DNA of 64,000 nucleotides from Silurus meridionalis (taxonomy: Eukaryota > Chordata > Actinopteri > Siluriformes > Siluridae), in the NCBI RefSeq assembly GCF_014805685.1, contig NC_060898.1, positions 4,744,501 through 4,808,500 of the forward strand. Reading direction: 5' to 3'. The first letter of the stretch is position 1, and every line of letters begins with the position of its first letter. Below, piece by piece: positions 1 through 13,260 of the stretch. Position numbers and translations under genes: made by a program. The notes below the pieces were generated by a model. The model was not told where the DNA came from. It saw only the letters and a list, made by a program, of their open reading frames with translations, and did not search any database.

Positions 1-1160
1 AGTGCCTGACTGGTAAAGCCCCATTTCAAGTGAGTGCTGGTGTTTATTATTATTTTAAAATGCATACAGATATACATTAGCCAATTATTAGCTATGAGGA
101 TATTGAAGTCTGAGGCTACAGTAGGAACAGACTTACTAAAATTGTGCATTTTAAATCTTCAACTGCTTCGTTTGCCAGTTGGTGTCCAATGTAGCCTTAG
201 ATAACGTTTACTAGTTTAGGCAGGTAGTTGGTTTAAAAGAGGCAGATGTAGAGGACAGAGTAATATTGAGACCTAACAGGAGCAGCTGAAAGAAGAAGAA
301 GAAACTGTTGTTGCTTATCTGCCTCAAGGTTTGACGTGTTCTGCGTTCTGACGTGTTTTTTCTCTTTCCGCGGTTGTGGTCATTTGAGAACCCGTCTGGA
401 TGTCCTCTTTTGATCTCCATCATCCGAAATTTCCGCCTCAGAGCTTCCACTCACTGGATGATTGTTTGTTTTTGGTGAAGATGTGTGTGTGTGACAAGCC
501 CAAGACAATCAGCTCCTTCTGAAATACACAAACCAGCCTGTCACTTTTTTTTCCACTTTCTAGGCCAGCAGTCCTCAGGACCTCCGCTTGTTTTATGAGA
601 AGAATAAGAATCTCAGTCCAAAGTAAGTGTCTGGGCTGGAACATGCTTCTCCTTGTTCTGTTTAGTCCTTTGATCATACCACTTCTCTCTCTCTTTTTCT
701 CTTTATTTCTATGTGTGCAGCATTCCCAGAGAGACGTCCAGCCATCTGAGACACTTGCTCCTAGGCCTGCTGCAGAGGAACCATAAGGACCGCATGGACT
801 TTGGTCAGTGTTGCGATGCAGATATTTGCATATATTCAAGTGTGTGTATATTTTCCTGCTTTTTGAGCCAAATGATTTGGATTATTGTTTGATGTGTGTT
901 TTTTAGATGAGTTCTTCAAGCACCCTTTCCTTGAGGCAAGCTCCAGCATGAAGAAGTGTGAGTTTCTTGGCTGTCCATGCAGATTTCTGCAGTTAACCGT
1001 TTAATCGGACATGCTATTTGTTAATAATAATATATAGTATATTAAAATAATAATAAAAGGAAATAAATGTAGATTCAATGCAGACTTTTGTATCGTTTGT
1101 ATTATATATATGTTTTATCTATTTCAAAACATGATAGCATGATAGTAATAGTGCTATCTC

Positions 1161-1230
<70 letters not shown>

Positions 1231-1334
1231 TGTGTGTTTACAGCTGCACCGGTGACCCTGACCTGCTTTCCCAGCTCAGGTTCAGCAAGCTCATGTAGCA
1301 GCTCCTCCACCTCACACCTCGCTTCTCCTCCTGT

Positions 1335-1412
<78 letters not shown>

Positions 1413-4400
1413 ACACTGTTTCAGAGCAGTCCTTTTGTCCCATTTCTTTATAACACAATACAGTGTGACGCTGAGGCGCTCATCTCACATACACAGTAAA
1501 TATACAAGTTTGAATGATGATTAAAATAATGGATAATTAGAAACTGCTTTGTTTTAATATATAAAATTCTCGTTATATTGTTGTTGTTTTTTTAATATTT
1601 GGGAACCAATTTTTTGTAGCAGTTATAAGCAGTTTAAAGATGATTCTGATGATGCATTCATGATCTTTTATTTCATGTATTAACATTTTTAAGCTTTTTT
1701 GTGATATGAAAATTGACATATACCAGAAATGTTGTTTTAGAAAGAAAGAAAAAAAGCCAATGTAATTAATAATCTCTTTGAATTCACAGCAGTCCCTTGG
1801 TGAGAGCCAGCAGAATCGAACCAAAGTGCTGGCCTCCCCTACCCAGGATTCACCAGGCTCCTTGCTGAAGGATTCAGCCGGTGGTGGAGAAGCAGTAAGA
1901 ACTCGTCTTGTGACACGGATGACTTTGTGATGGTTCCCGCTAATTTCCCCAGTAAGTGAAAACTTCTACTCTTGCTCTTTTTTCCTTCTAAGGATGAAAG
2001 GTGGAAATACAGGACTCTTGTCTCCATCTTAACATCTCTTCTCTGTATGTTCTCTCTTGTTCTGTGTCTAGGTGAGCTCACGTGTGAAATGCCCTCAGGA
2101 AAGGTGCTTCAGGACAGTCTCATAATTAGTGGGTAAGAAACTTATCTCTTACGATGCTTGACAGAGGAGCACGTAGTGACCTTTTTTTTTGTAATTCATA
2201 CAAGACAGATGAAATCAAATAATTTTTTAAATCAACTTTAATGAAAATTCTTCAAATCGGTTTAAGCGGTTTGTTTCCTCCCTTCACCAGGAGTTCTCTT
2301 CTCGCTTCTGGAAGTCAGGGCAATCAGGCCAAGTCTCTTCCACGTTCGCCCTCTTACAGCGGCTCTGCAGCGCCACCAGGGTAAGCCGTGTCAATTTCGT
2401 TTTTTTCCCGTATATTTTTCTGTTACCTGTCCAGGGGTCTCATTTATAAACGGGGCGTACGCACGTTTTTTGTGCAAACACCACGTTTACATATGAGACC
2501 CCAGAGCGATCCAGAGTTTAGCGGGTGGTGCATCAGTAATAATGGTCTGTGTGGAAACACAGTGCTCTGTGTGTAGTTAAATGTACCACTGTTTCCGGTT
2601 TCTGTGAGGCCACTTGAAAGGAGTTTTGATTGTATCGATTAGACCCATGAGTCTTACTGTGCCCTGTTTCTTCTTTATTTGTTCTCTCTGTCCTTCTTTA
2701 TCTTTCACTCTCAGCAGGCCCCCTGAACAATCGTTGAGTAACTGTAGTAACTATGGACAGTCCGTGCCCATTCCGGTGCCCACACAGATTCACAACTATC
2801 AGCGCCTGGAGCAGAACCTGCACTCCCCCAGCCAGGACAGCTCCCCACGGTGAATATCAAACAAATTCCTTTTCAAAGTTTCACAATATTTGTAGGCAAA
2901 CGAAACACACTGGGTGTTAAAGGGTTCTTTTACTCGTTTAGTTTTGTTTCATTCGTACCCTGTTTCCCACGGTTCTCAGTTTTTGGGATCCTTTAGACAG
3001 GTTAGAAGACAGCGATTATTCTGTGGTGTATGAAACTTTTTGAGCTTAGTGTGCTTTGTGTACGCTGGGTAGTTGCACTCCAATGCGGCGGTGCAGCAGT
3101 GGCAGTCCTCTTGGTTGTGGCAGGACAGGACCATCTCCCCCTCTTCACTCAGCCATCAACACACGCAGACTGTCTATAGGGGGCAGCAAACCCATCCAGC
3201 CCGCCCCACAGGGTAAGGACTACCTTCAAGTGTCTAACTATAATAGATTTGGATTTAGGATTTTAGTTCTCTCTTCTAGATCTTTAGTTACAATTCATAC
3301 CAAACAATTTGGGGCATATGGCTGTAAAACAGTAATGCTGATCACTAATTGGTCAAAGATTCTCTTAAATGTAATTAAAAGTGTTTTTTTTTTTTTTTTT
3401 TTTTCTGATTGATTAAAGAGGCAACCCAGTGTTTTTGCAACAATAAAAATTTTAAAGATGCGCATGTCAGCTACAGGTGTTATAACCCTATATTGTACAT
3501 TACATAATTGATCATTTATTTATTATAGCTATATATATATATTATAGAAATAATTTTTCCTGTGCTGCAATTTACAGTATATGCAACAAAAAAGCATCGT
3601 ATTTATCTTTTGTCATCTATATCTTTAAAAAATTTATTTTTCTTCTTTAAAAAAAAAACCGAATAAAATAAATTCTTCTTAAAATTGTTCCATAACAAAA
3701 AAAAAGGGGTGAAAATCAAAAATTTGAAGAAATACAATACAAATTAAATGGAAAAAGATACAATAAAAACAAACTATTCGGTGTATATACAAATATTCAG
3801 CATCATTTATTATACATGTAAATAATAATGAAATAAAGAATTTTCAAATGTATGCGTGTGCAAAAGATATGAGGTGGTGGATGTTGTGCAGTAGGTCCAG
3901 ACGCTTGTCCCCCTAGTCCCCCTAGTCCATAGAGTTCCCCTAGTTGAGGGATCGAGTTGCCTGTGTGAAGAAGCTCCTCCTCATTTAATAATTAATCTTG
4001 TGCTGTTATTTTTTTTGGACATCTGTTTTTGCAATATTAACGTCATGCTGAGAGGCCGTATCCTGGTATGGTATGCCTGCGTTAGCTCTTTATAAGCACT
4101 GCATACCTCTACTGTAACATTTTTCAGTTGTTTTGAAATCTGCCATGTAAGCAAAAACAGAAGGTCTGCATTTCCCAAAGTATGGTAAAATGCGTCATGC
4201 TGTTATTTACATCAGCACAATTTTAACCTCTCTCTCTCTCTCTCTCTTTCCTCCTATTTCCCAGCTCTCCAGCTACCCGATGTTAAGCCCAGATCCAGGC
4301 AGCAAGGTTTGGGCTCACGCCTCCACAGTGCCCCCTGTTTGCTGGAGGCCACTGGCGGCTGCAGGCAGACGATCAGGAAGCAGCACTCGGACCCCGTTGT

Positions 4401-7400
4401 GAACCCTCAGGGTGGTGCGATGGCCCTGAGGACCCTGCATTCCTCTCCCCGACTGAGTGAACTGATACAGCGCAGTCCCCTACCCACCATCCTGGGATCA
4501 CCCTCCAGAGTATGTCTTTTTTTTTTTCCTCAAGCTCCCAAACGTGAAGCACCATGTTTTAAATCACCTACTGCTGTTTAATGTTCATTTTTATTTCTCT
4601 AATTCTGTCATAATAATGCAATGTTTTCAGATGTATGTTACATCTCATCAGCTCTGGTCCAAAGACACTATAATGAAGTTCACTGTAGACCTTTTCTCTA
4701 CATTTCTTTATTATTATTAACAGTACAAATCCTGTGAGTGGGCAGTTTATTGCCTTTCTCCAGATTACCTCCAGTAGATTTATTCAACATACAAATAAGC
4801 AGACAGACATTCAGACAAAGGATGTAGACCGAGTTTAAAAATGCTGTTTCTGGTTGTTTTGGCTTCATGCTGACTTTAAACTTTGACCTGCAAATTGGTG
4901 AACTTTGGTCCAAACAAAAGTAAAAGTGTTTTGCATGTTTGAGTTCATAATCACCATTTGGAAAGTTTTGGAAGAAAAAAAGCACAGGATAGAATATGTA
5001 GTGTGTCACCATGTCCTCCTTTCTTGTCTTTTTAGGTGTAATAAGATTTTAAATACTTTATAATAGCTACATTCAAGTGTTTATCATTACCAGGGACATG
5101 GGTCTTATTGCAGATGAAATTTGTAGCCTTTGTTTGAAAAAATGTATTCAAATTAATCAAAACCATTCTATATATTGCCGTAAAATACAGCTACGATTTA
5201 TTAACGCTGATAGTATGGAGCTGTTCCTTACTTTAATACACTGAGGGTTCTTTTCCATCTTTCTTCCCGCTTGGATTTTTTTTAAATTCTGTTCTTGTCC
5301 ACCCCCCCCAAGGCTATGTCCCCATTCGAATTCACAAAGCCGCCCAGCTCGCCGAACATGGTGACATTTCTGACGCCGAAGGGTTTCGTTTTCCCCTCAT
5401 CCGCCGGTCGGCCGTGCCAGGTAGAATCCGGAGTGCCTGCCGCTTTTCAGTCTGAGGACACCAAGAATTTTGGGAGGTAGAGACTGAAAATTTTGGAAAA
5501 CGTCCTTTTTTTTTTTAAGCTCGCTTTTTCCTTACTCATTCCTGTCCTTTTTGTTTCCAGGTCTCAGAGCTCTGGCCGCCTGTCAGACATGCTTCTGAAG
5601 GCAGCGTTCGGTGGACAGATGGGAGATCGAGGCAGCACGGAGAACCTCAGTGCCGACAGAGCGATCGACATCACAGGTTAGGACTCGCACACCGCTTTTC
5701 CACTTTTTGTTTTTGTTTTATCGGAGATGAACATGTAGCGGTTGAAACTGCATGACGAGTAAATAGAAGGTAAAATGATAAAGCAGTCAACCTTACGGTA
5801 AAGCAGGTGCATTTGGCTGAACGCTGCATCACCCCTGATCAGACTGCACAAGACGTAGGTTGCGCAAGTGAATATTTGCTGTGCGTGAGCCTTCGGGGAA
5901 GTTCGGTGGAGCAGCGGAAGATTTCGTGACAAAGGGTTTTGCAGTCTCAGGAAATGTTGATGTAAGACTGTGTCGACTGTGTGCAGTGCAAATGTATTTT
6001 TCTTTTCTAGATAAACAAGTACAAAAAAAATGTTTTATATATAAAATATCACTATTATTTCTCAATGGAATCATACTAAAAGTAAAACTAATTTCTTAAT
6101 TAATGAGCAATTTGCAAGAGCTTTAAAATATTGGGTCAAAATTTATTTTGTTCTCTTTTTCTCCATGTTGTTTTTAGTGCTGAAAACCCTGACAGCAGGC
6201 ACGTAATCCATGGCAGGAGTCTGCATGCCGGATTATGATCATTATTTTATTTATTTTTTTGTTCTATTGCTCTTCAGCGCCTTCTGCTGGTGGGACCATG
6301 GTGGTGGGATCAGGCAGTCCAGCGCGAGTGGTGTTCACTGTGGGTTCGCCACCTAGTGGAGGAACGCCACCCCACGCTTCCCGTTCCAGAAAATTCTCCG
6401 GTTAGTCTACATTTTTTTTTTTTGTGTGCGTGTGTCCCTTTGTGAAAGACAACAGAGGAAAAGTCCATTGACATTGTGTCCTTCTGCCATGTTTTTTTTA
6501 TATTACTATATTGGTTTATAAAACTTTTTTTGATCACTCATTGTTATTTATCTTCTAGCTTGCTCCTCGAGCTCTATCAGTCCGGTGGGGTCACTTACCA
6601 CCCGTTACCCACAGACAGGCATGTGTTTGGATGGGTTTGAGTGCTCGTCCAGCCCCCGTTACAGTCTTGCAGACCCCGTTTCGGCCAACTTAGAGGGAGC
6701 TGTGATGTTCGAGGCCCCAGAACTCCCAGAAGAAACACTAATGGAGGTAAATGTGTGGGGGTTCAAAAACAAAAAAGATACAGGTCTTTCTCATTAGTTC
6801 TTGAGGGAACCAGTACAGTTATTAACGTCATACAGCAAGTTATATACACGACTCAAGAAGCCGTTTTTTGATTCTGAGATTCCCCAATAGCCCCCTTTCC
6901 TGAAGATGTCAGAAAACTTAATTACAGCTGCACCTCTGATATGTTGATTCACCTTCACTAAAGAAATGTTATAACTACATTCGCATGCAGTTTTATGTAT
7001 GTGGTGATGTGTTTATGTATATAGCACTGTACTGTAAATACATATATTTATATAGCATACTAAATAGAATCCTAACTGTTGTTGTTTGTGCTTAGTGTTG
7101 TGTTTTTTTTCCCCCCTATAGCAGGAGCACACAGAGATTCTGCAGCGGCTCCGGTTCACTCTGAACTTTGCTCGTGGGATGGTGGACGTGGCGGCGTCGA
7201 GAGGGGGCGAGGACAGGCAAGCGGAACCGCCCTCGACCTGCCTGCACCAGCAAGAAAGCGTTGTGGCTGATCAGATCAGCTCTCTGAGCCGTGAGTGGAG
7301 GTATATACATGCATACATACACACTAATAAATACATACACGCATATACTAGCCTGATATGATTCGCATCTCCATGCGTACAACCATACGCTACATTAAAA

Positions 7401-9760
7401 CATACATATGAAGCAGCTACCGGTGCGATGCGATGCGATACAATACAATTCACCTCCCAGATGCAGCGTGATCCGAGTTCGATTCGATTCAACACAACGT
7501 GACACCACGAAAAACTATGATGCTGTGCAATTCGATATGGCGCAGAAAAAAACCCGATGTGCCTTCCGACTTCTAACACGTGGCCTTTTCACAGACACGA
7601 CTTTGTTTTGCAAACAAATATGAATTTAAACCAAATGTTCTTTTCCCGTTTTGTTTCGAGGAGGATGCAGCTCTACCTCTGCCATGTTAATCCGTATCGA
7701 TTAGCGCTCGAGAAACAGTTTAGCAGGGAGAAATTGATCTACATATCAAATATTGGTGACTTTCTAAATAATAAAATTATTACATTAGTTCAGTTGAATA
7801 AAGGATTTTCTCGAAGACTGTACCATACCTGTTTTTACTGCTACTCCAGAGTGTGATGGATGCATGTGGAATGTGTGCGTTTCAGTTATGCTGAGCAGTT
7901 AGTGCTGTATATGAAGACTGCAGAGCTCTTGTCCAATGCTTTGCACACCGCCATGGAGGGCATCAAACAGGGTAAACTGTATCCTTCTACCACAGTCAAA
8001 CAAGGTGAGCCGCATCATCCTGACTTCCTCTTCATTTTTTTTTTTTTTTAATGACAATAATACCAGCCTGGTCTTTTGAGTCTCTCCCTCAAATGTGTAG
8101 TAGTAAACAGAATCGAACTAAAACGCCGGGTTTGATCTTCTATCCCGCAGTGATCAGGAGGCTAAACGATCTGTACAAGTCGAGCGTGACGTCGTGCCGC
8201 TCCCTGAACGCACGCCTGGAGCGGTTCTTTTCTCGAAAGCACCGGCTGATGGACCACATCGACACCATCACCGCGGAAAGGCTGATCTTCAGCCACACTG
8301 TGCAGATGGTACGAAGAAAGCACGATGTTATAAACCAAAGCTGTTAAACCAAACCCCTTCAGTGATTTCATGATGAATCACTTTATGCTGTTTGCCCTGA
8401 AACTCACACACAGAGAAAAGCACAGATCCAAAACACTGCTATGTGGAGTCTTAAATTAGTTTTGGTTAAATTTTTTTTTATTTGGCAGACACATTTAATC
8501 ACAGATGAGGTCAGACAGGAGTCTCTGTGGATGATGTTTGCAGATGATATTGTGATTTGTGGTGAGAGTAGGGAGCAGGTTGAGAAGAGTCTGGAGAGGT
8601 GGAGGTACACGCTGGAGAGAAGGGGAATGAAAGTCAGTAGGAGTAAGACAGAGTACATGTGTGGTGCGGTTGCAGGGAGAAGAGGTGGAGAAGGTGGAGG
8701 AGTTCAGGGGTCAACAGTGCAAAGTAATGGAGAGTGTGTTAGAGAAGTGAAGAAAAAAGTGCAGGCAGGGTGGAGTGGGTGGAGAAGAGTGATAGCAGGA
8801 GTGATTTGTGATAGAAGAGTATCTGTGAGAGTGAAAGGAAAGTTAATAGGACTGTGGTGAGACCTGTGATGTTGTATGGTTTAGAGACAGTGGCATTGAG
8901 TAAAAGACAGGAGGTGGAGCTGGAGGTAGCAGAGCTGAAGATGTTGAGGTTTTCATTGGGAGTGATGAGGATGGACAGGATTAGAAATGAGTTTATTAGA
9001 GGGACAGTGCATGTAGGACGTTTTGGAGACAAGGTGAGGGAGACGAGATTGAGATGGTTTGGACATGTGCAGAGGAGGGACATGGGGTATATCAGTAGGA
9101 GAATTCTGAGGATGGAGCCACCAAGAAAGGAGGAAAAGAGGAAGACCAAGGAGGAGGTTTATGAATGTGGTGAGGGAAGACATGCAGGTAGTTGGTTTGA
9201 AAGAGGCAGATGTAGAGGACGGGGGGTATGGAGACGGATGATCCGCTGTGGCGCCCCCTAATGGGAGCAGCTGAAAGAAGAAGATACATCTTAGCAGCTG
9301 AATTATAAGGCCCTGAATTATGCAGCTTGGAGGAAATTCCCCTTTGCTATGCCTCCAAAAATGTTATAATACTCTCACAATTCAGTTCTGCCATAACCCC
9401 ATCACCATTAGGATTTAAATTCTTCATAGCATGAGGTAGGATATGTTTGTTAAATGTATTTAATGTGTCCCGAAGGTGCAAGCTGCAGCTCTGGATGAGA
9501 TGTTCCACCAGGGCGAGGCTTCAGTTCAGCGCTACCGCAAAGCCTTGCTGTTAATGGAAGGTCTGTCGCTTCTCCTCACTGAGCAGTCTGACATTGTCAG
9601 CATCAGCAAGTGTGAGTGCTTCCGTTCATGCGACGTTTATCCTGTTTTTATTCCATACACGTGTGCTCACTTGGCATTCACTTCTTTGTTTTGTTTTTTT
9701 GCAGGTAAGGAGTGTATTGAGCGTCGCCTCACTGCGCTGCAATCAGGCCTTTGTGTATAG
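1..9760 (+). CDS. ulk1: ulk1, serine/threonine-protein kinase ULK1 (5'-partial, 20 exons visible)
   Basis: Autophagy-initiating kinase that works with ATG13, FIP200 and ATG101 in the cytosol. Exons read by splice sites and frame: 1-29, 564-622, 721-803, 907-957, 1244-1332, 1790-1951, 2072-2132, 2291-2380, 2715-2849, 3073-3212, 4265-4509, 5313-5476, 5561-5676, 6278-6400, 6559-6746, 7122-7300, 7886-8004, 8151-8308, 9476-9611, 9705-9760 (stop TAG). The first exons give the end of the kinase C-lobe ([39 protein letters not shown]). Next comes a Ser/Pro-rich linker with ULK1 signatures ([63 protein letters not shown]). The C-terminal tandem MIT/EAT region ([14 protein letters not shown] to [15 protein letters not shown]) is complete. 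RLHSAP and DTDDFVMVP favour ULK1 over ULK2. The N-terminal kinase part lies outside the window. The exon at 1790-1951 is one base short (see findings). About 794 codons are visible once that base is allowed for. Confidence 0.95.
219..304 (+). mobile_element. 3'-end fragment of RTE-like LINE
   Basis: The stretch from CAGGTAGTTGG through GGCAGATGTAGAGGAC to GAGCAGCTGAAAGAAGAAG matches the last ~90 bases of the LINE copy ending near 9290. It lies in the same orientation, in the ulk1 intron between the exons ending at 29 and starting at 564. It is 5'-truncated, as expected from target-primed reverse transcription, and ends in a GAA-type simple tail. Confidence 0.75.
1167..1227 (+). repeat. (TG)n microsatellite
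   Basis: About 30 TG units immediately upstream of the acceptor of the ulk1 exon starting at 1244. A second tract begins right after the donor of that exon, so the 89-base exon is bracketed by two long TG arrays. Confidence 0.95.
1338..1410 (+). repeat. (GT)n microsatellite
   Basis: About 36 GT units beginning a few bases after the splice donor at 1333 of ulk1. Confidence 0.95.
1918..1935 (+). other. ulk1: LIR motif (DDFVMV) coding site in ulk1
   Basis: The codons for D-D-F-V-M-V match the LC3/GABARAP-interacting region known in mammalian ULK1. They are read in the frame that continues into the downstream exons, not in the frame of the upstream half of the same exon. The one-base loss at about 1886-1890 lies between the two halves. 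Confidence 0.7.
3213..4264 (+). other. ulk1 intron, AT-rich, no gene seen
   Basis: About 1 kb of AT-rich intron with a T-run near 3383-3404, A-runs and a short CCCCTAG duplication near 3910-3930. No open coding exon, RNA gene or clear transposon was recognised. A CT-rich tract (4229-4260) serves as the polypyrimidine tract of the next exon. Confidence 0.6.
8500..9292 (+). mobile_element. 5'-truncated RTE-like LINE (reverse transcriptase C-terminus and 3' end), sense
   Basis: It lies in the ulk1 intron between the exons ending at 8308 and starting at 9476. It encodes the reverse-transcriptase palm motif [13 protein letters not shown] (with one frame change), then [17 protein letters not shown] and SKTEYM, then the typical post-RT segment ([31 protein letters not shown]) in another frame at 8854-9261. 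It ends with GGAGCAGCTGAAAGAAGAAG. The 5' half of the element is missing and frames are broken, so it is a dead copy. RTE-clade assignment rests on remembered motif similarity and is not certain. It is homologous to the elements at 20755-21850 and 219-304. Confidence 0.88.
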
Positions 9761-12590
9761 CGATTCAACCAAGTTCCTTCCATTACATTCCGTAAACACG
9801 TCGTCTCTTCATCCCTCTCACCGCTCCTTCTTCTTTTCATTTCTAAGAAAATGACGACTGAGAGGCCTGAGTTTGTGGTCACACACATGACGCCTTCAGT
9901 GCACATAGAGAAATGAAGTTTCCTCCAATCGCATCGTGTTTGAATCATAAATCGTACGAGCTGCAGGCAATCGCATCACACCGATGCTGAATCCATGACC
10001 TTCTCGTGGATATCTTTTAAAACCTATAAGCTGCACTGTGTAAACATTAGAATTTTTCGTTGTTGTTTTTGCGTAGACGTGACACTATGTCGGGATCGGA
10101 TTTCCTTTAATAATGGGTTTGTGCAATCACCGGTGATTGATATTCATCAGCAGCTGGAATTCATCCTAAAGAAAAAGGTATTAAACTGTATTTTTATCTC
10201 GGGAACGGTGCATCTTCAGTATGCATTACGATTCATTGATGTACCTTAATAGCTTAATATTCACACGGACGAAAGGATCCATCCTCAAGGAGCTCACAGT
10301 TTAATACAGTCGCCAACAGTAGAAGTTGAAATTCATATTAATAATCAGGATGTTCCGAGCCGCAAATTTCGCGCCAAAATCCAAAATGTCGCTCGTGGAG
10401 GACGACGTACGGACCGAATTGACTAGACACTTTAATCTTCTTTTTTAAGTTTTATTTCCTCCCAGTTTGTTTTTCGAGTTTGAGGAATAAGTTTTTTCGC
10501 CAGATAAATGTAACAAACCAGGAAAGGGAGTAAACAATGGGTTACATCAAGAAGGTGCTTGGAGTTGAATTTGTTCATAAGTTGTGTTGCACCATTTCAT
10601 TAAAAAAAAAAGATTGAGATTGTAATGATGATGTAATATAACATGTAATTATGTATTTAACAGTTATTAATGCATATCCAACATTTCACTTGGGATTATT
10701 AATAGACAAAAACAGCATCACTACAATTTTTCTTTCCTGAAAACTAGCATGAGGAATATTATTATTGTCGTATTTTGACATTTAAAACACTTTTATTAAA
10801 CGGGTGTGAGATTCGTTTCAAGAAATCTATCAAAAATCAATACACTTTTAGTACTGAAATCAGGATTACGTGCAATTTGGATTGTTTTAAAAGGTATTTT
10901 TAAGTTTGGTGCAACTGGATTTACAAATAGACATGGACATATTCCAGGTTAAAGCTTTCTTGGCGCAACCCATTTTCTTAAAGAAAAACTATAGTAATCT
11001 TTGTTTACTTAGAACTTCTACATACCTCCCTGTTTTTCTTTCGTAGTTTTTATTACCAGTCAGGCCGTGTGTAGCACTTTAGTGAATGCTGACCACCAAG
11101 ATATCCAAATTACCCCACCCCCCAAAAAAAATGTTTTGAAGAGATCTGAGCCCCTTTTTTTAAAATCCCCTATTGTGATCTCTTTGGCATTTTTACGTCA
11201 TAGAATGTATTTAGCAATCATTGTTTTCCACGTTTTAAATGTGTTTGAGTGATAGAAGGACAGGCTCTTGAGAAAACCACCTTTTTTTGGATCAGGAGGC
11301 AGATTGTCCAGTGCATTTTTGTTTACTGCTTTAGCTGTTATGGAGGAGTCTAGGCTTAGTGTGCAGCAGGCCCTGCGCTGTAAGGCAATATCATTTCCTA
11401 GATAAGATGATCTGCCTTTTTTTTTTTTCGATCTCCATTTCACCGATATACAGTTCTGCGTACAGAATCCGTAAAAGCGGTCGTTTCTTGTTGATTACGC
11501 CGCCTGAACGCGTTCGAGAGAGTTTGGGACACGGGAACGGAACGACGGCGTTCGGGCGTTCGCTACACCGCATCAGAGCTCCGACTGTTTCCGTGTCGCG
11601 TTTATTTTTTGTTCCTTTTTTTTTTTTTTTAAACTTTATTAACGTATGCTGAGTGGTTTGGTTTCTTGTGTCAGATAAAGCGTAAATCTATTTAAATAAT
11701 GTGCCTTTAAAAAAAAGCAAAAATTGAAACACTGAAAAGAGTTTTGTTGTTTTTGTCCATTATTTTCTAGTAGCTTAATAGATTCATACTCGTGTTTGTT
11801 TGCCTTTTTGAGTGTTTTCGACTGTGTGATGAAGGACAGGGTTTTTTTTTGCGAGTGTGTTAGTGTGTGTTTGGATCGTGTGTTGGGGGTGTGAGATTGT
11901 TAGGATATGCCATAACTTTAGTCCTAAACTATTTTTTATTTACTAGTCAAGTATGTTTTCTAATTAATGCTTCATTGTAGATATCAATCAGAAGGCCAGT
12001 TACAGTATCAACCAAATTTTGCTTTTGCATTCCAACAATTACACAGATGTTGGGCTGGTTTTGGGGTATTTTTCTACTCTTGGGTGATTTTTTTTTTTTT
12101 TTTTTGCTTTAACAGTCCCTTTTATTATATGAATACTAATTCATTACATGTTTATTTAATTGAACTTTGTCTGCTGTGTTTTTATCTCCTGTGCTGCTGC
12201 TGCCACGACACTAACCCTGAATTATTGTCTATTCTCAAGGAAAAAATTTTAAGGTTGCTTCTCTACTCCAAATATGTCCGACAAAAGTGATTGACTTTCC
12301 CCTGAACTCTTAAGTACCACTTGTAAATAGAGATTGTAAATTAAGTTATTGCGCCAAACATGTATATATGACATGCGGACGCATGAAGATTTATTTTCGG
12401 TCTTTTTGTTTTCTTTCACCCACCAAAGAGAGAAATGCTGAACGTCCCAGTTGTCACAAAACCTCTCTCCACTCTGTAGTTATGGAATTGTACACAACAC
12501 ACTGTTTCCATGTCAATATAAAGGTGTGATTGATTTTTTTTGTTTGTTTTTTGCTTTGAAGGTACAACATAAATAAATGAGGAGAAATTA
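9761..12590 (+). other. ulk1: probable ulk1 3'UTR
   Basis: Non-coding after the TAG stop at 9758-9760. The sequence is T-rich with several poly-T runs and scattered ATTTA motifs and no credible ORF. AATAAA at 12572-12577 is a candidate polyadenylation signal. Mammalian ULK1 also has a long 3'UTR. The extent is inferred and needs transcript evidence. Confidence 0.5.
12572..12577 (+). promoter_or_regulatory. ulk1: candidate poly(A) signal AATAAA for ulk1
   Basis: Canonical hexamer about 2.8 kb after the ulk1 stop, the last strong candidate before unrelated AT-rich intergenic DNA. Confidence 0.4.
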
Positions 12591-13219
12591 GTGATTTGTC
12601 ATTGCTTTTGTGTGCTTTTTTTAAAATCCATCAATCGACACGGTCTGTTTTTTTAAGCAGCTTCAGCTAGAAGTCCAGCAAAAATGGTGATTTTACATTT
12701 TTTTACATTTTAATCCCATGATAATGTTTTTATTTTAATGATGTTTCTCTGCTATATTTTTCCCTTCAATGATTCACAATTACATTTTTGTCATGGAATT
12801 AGCAAATACACAAAGCTATAAAAAATTTTTTAATAAACTCCACCGGAAAGATTTTTTAATCACTAAACATTTATTTTACTGATGCAACAAGAAGCACCAA
12901 AATTCACAGGATGCACACATCCGGCAACTAAAACCGTCTGTGTGGAAACATAACAAAATTTCTGTTTGGCATACTGATGATTTATATAATTCATAACATC
13001 ATAATTATTAAAAAAAAGAATATTTTGTCTTCATGCTCTATGTTGAATTTGGTTTTACTTATATTTGCATAAAGCATCCATATTTGTCCATGCCAAGGTT
13101 GATTAGTGTATTTAAAAAAAAATGGAAAAGTATTAATTTAAGGTATTTAGAACAGATAAAAATGTTCGATAAAAGTTGTGATTAATCACGAGTTAACTCA
13201 TGACAATCATGGGATTGTG

Positions 13220-13260
<41 letters not shown>

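Noticed and set aside
1168..1524. 118-codon open frame rich in Cys-Val repeats
   Set aside because: Runs through two GT microsatellites; only the part at 1244-1332 is a real ulk1 exon.
8739..9149. Minus-strand 136-codon open frame
   Set aside because: Antisense shadow of the LINE post-RT segment.
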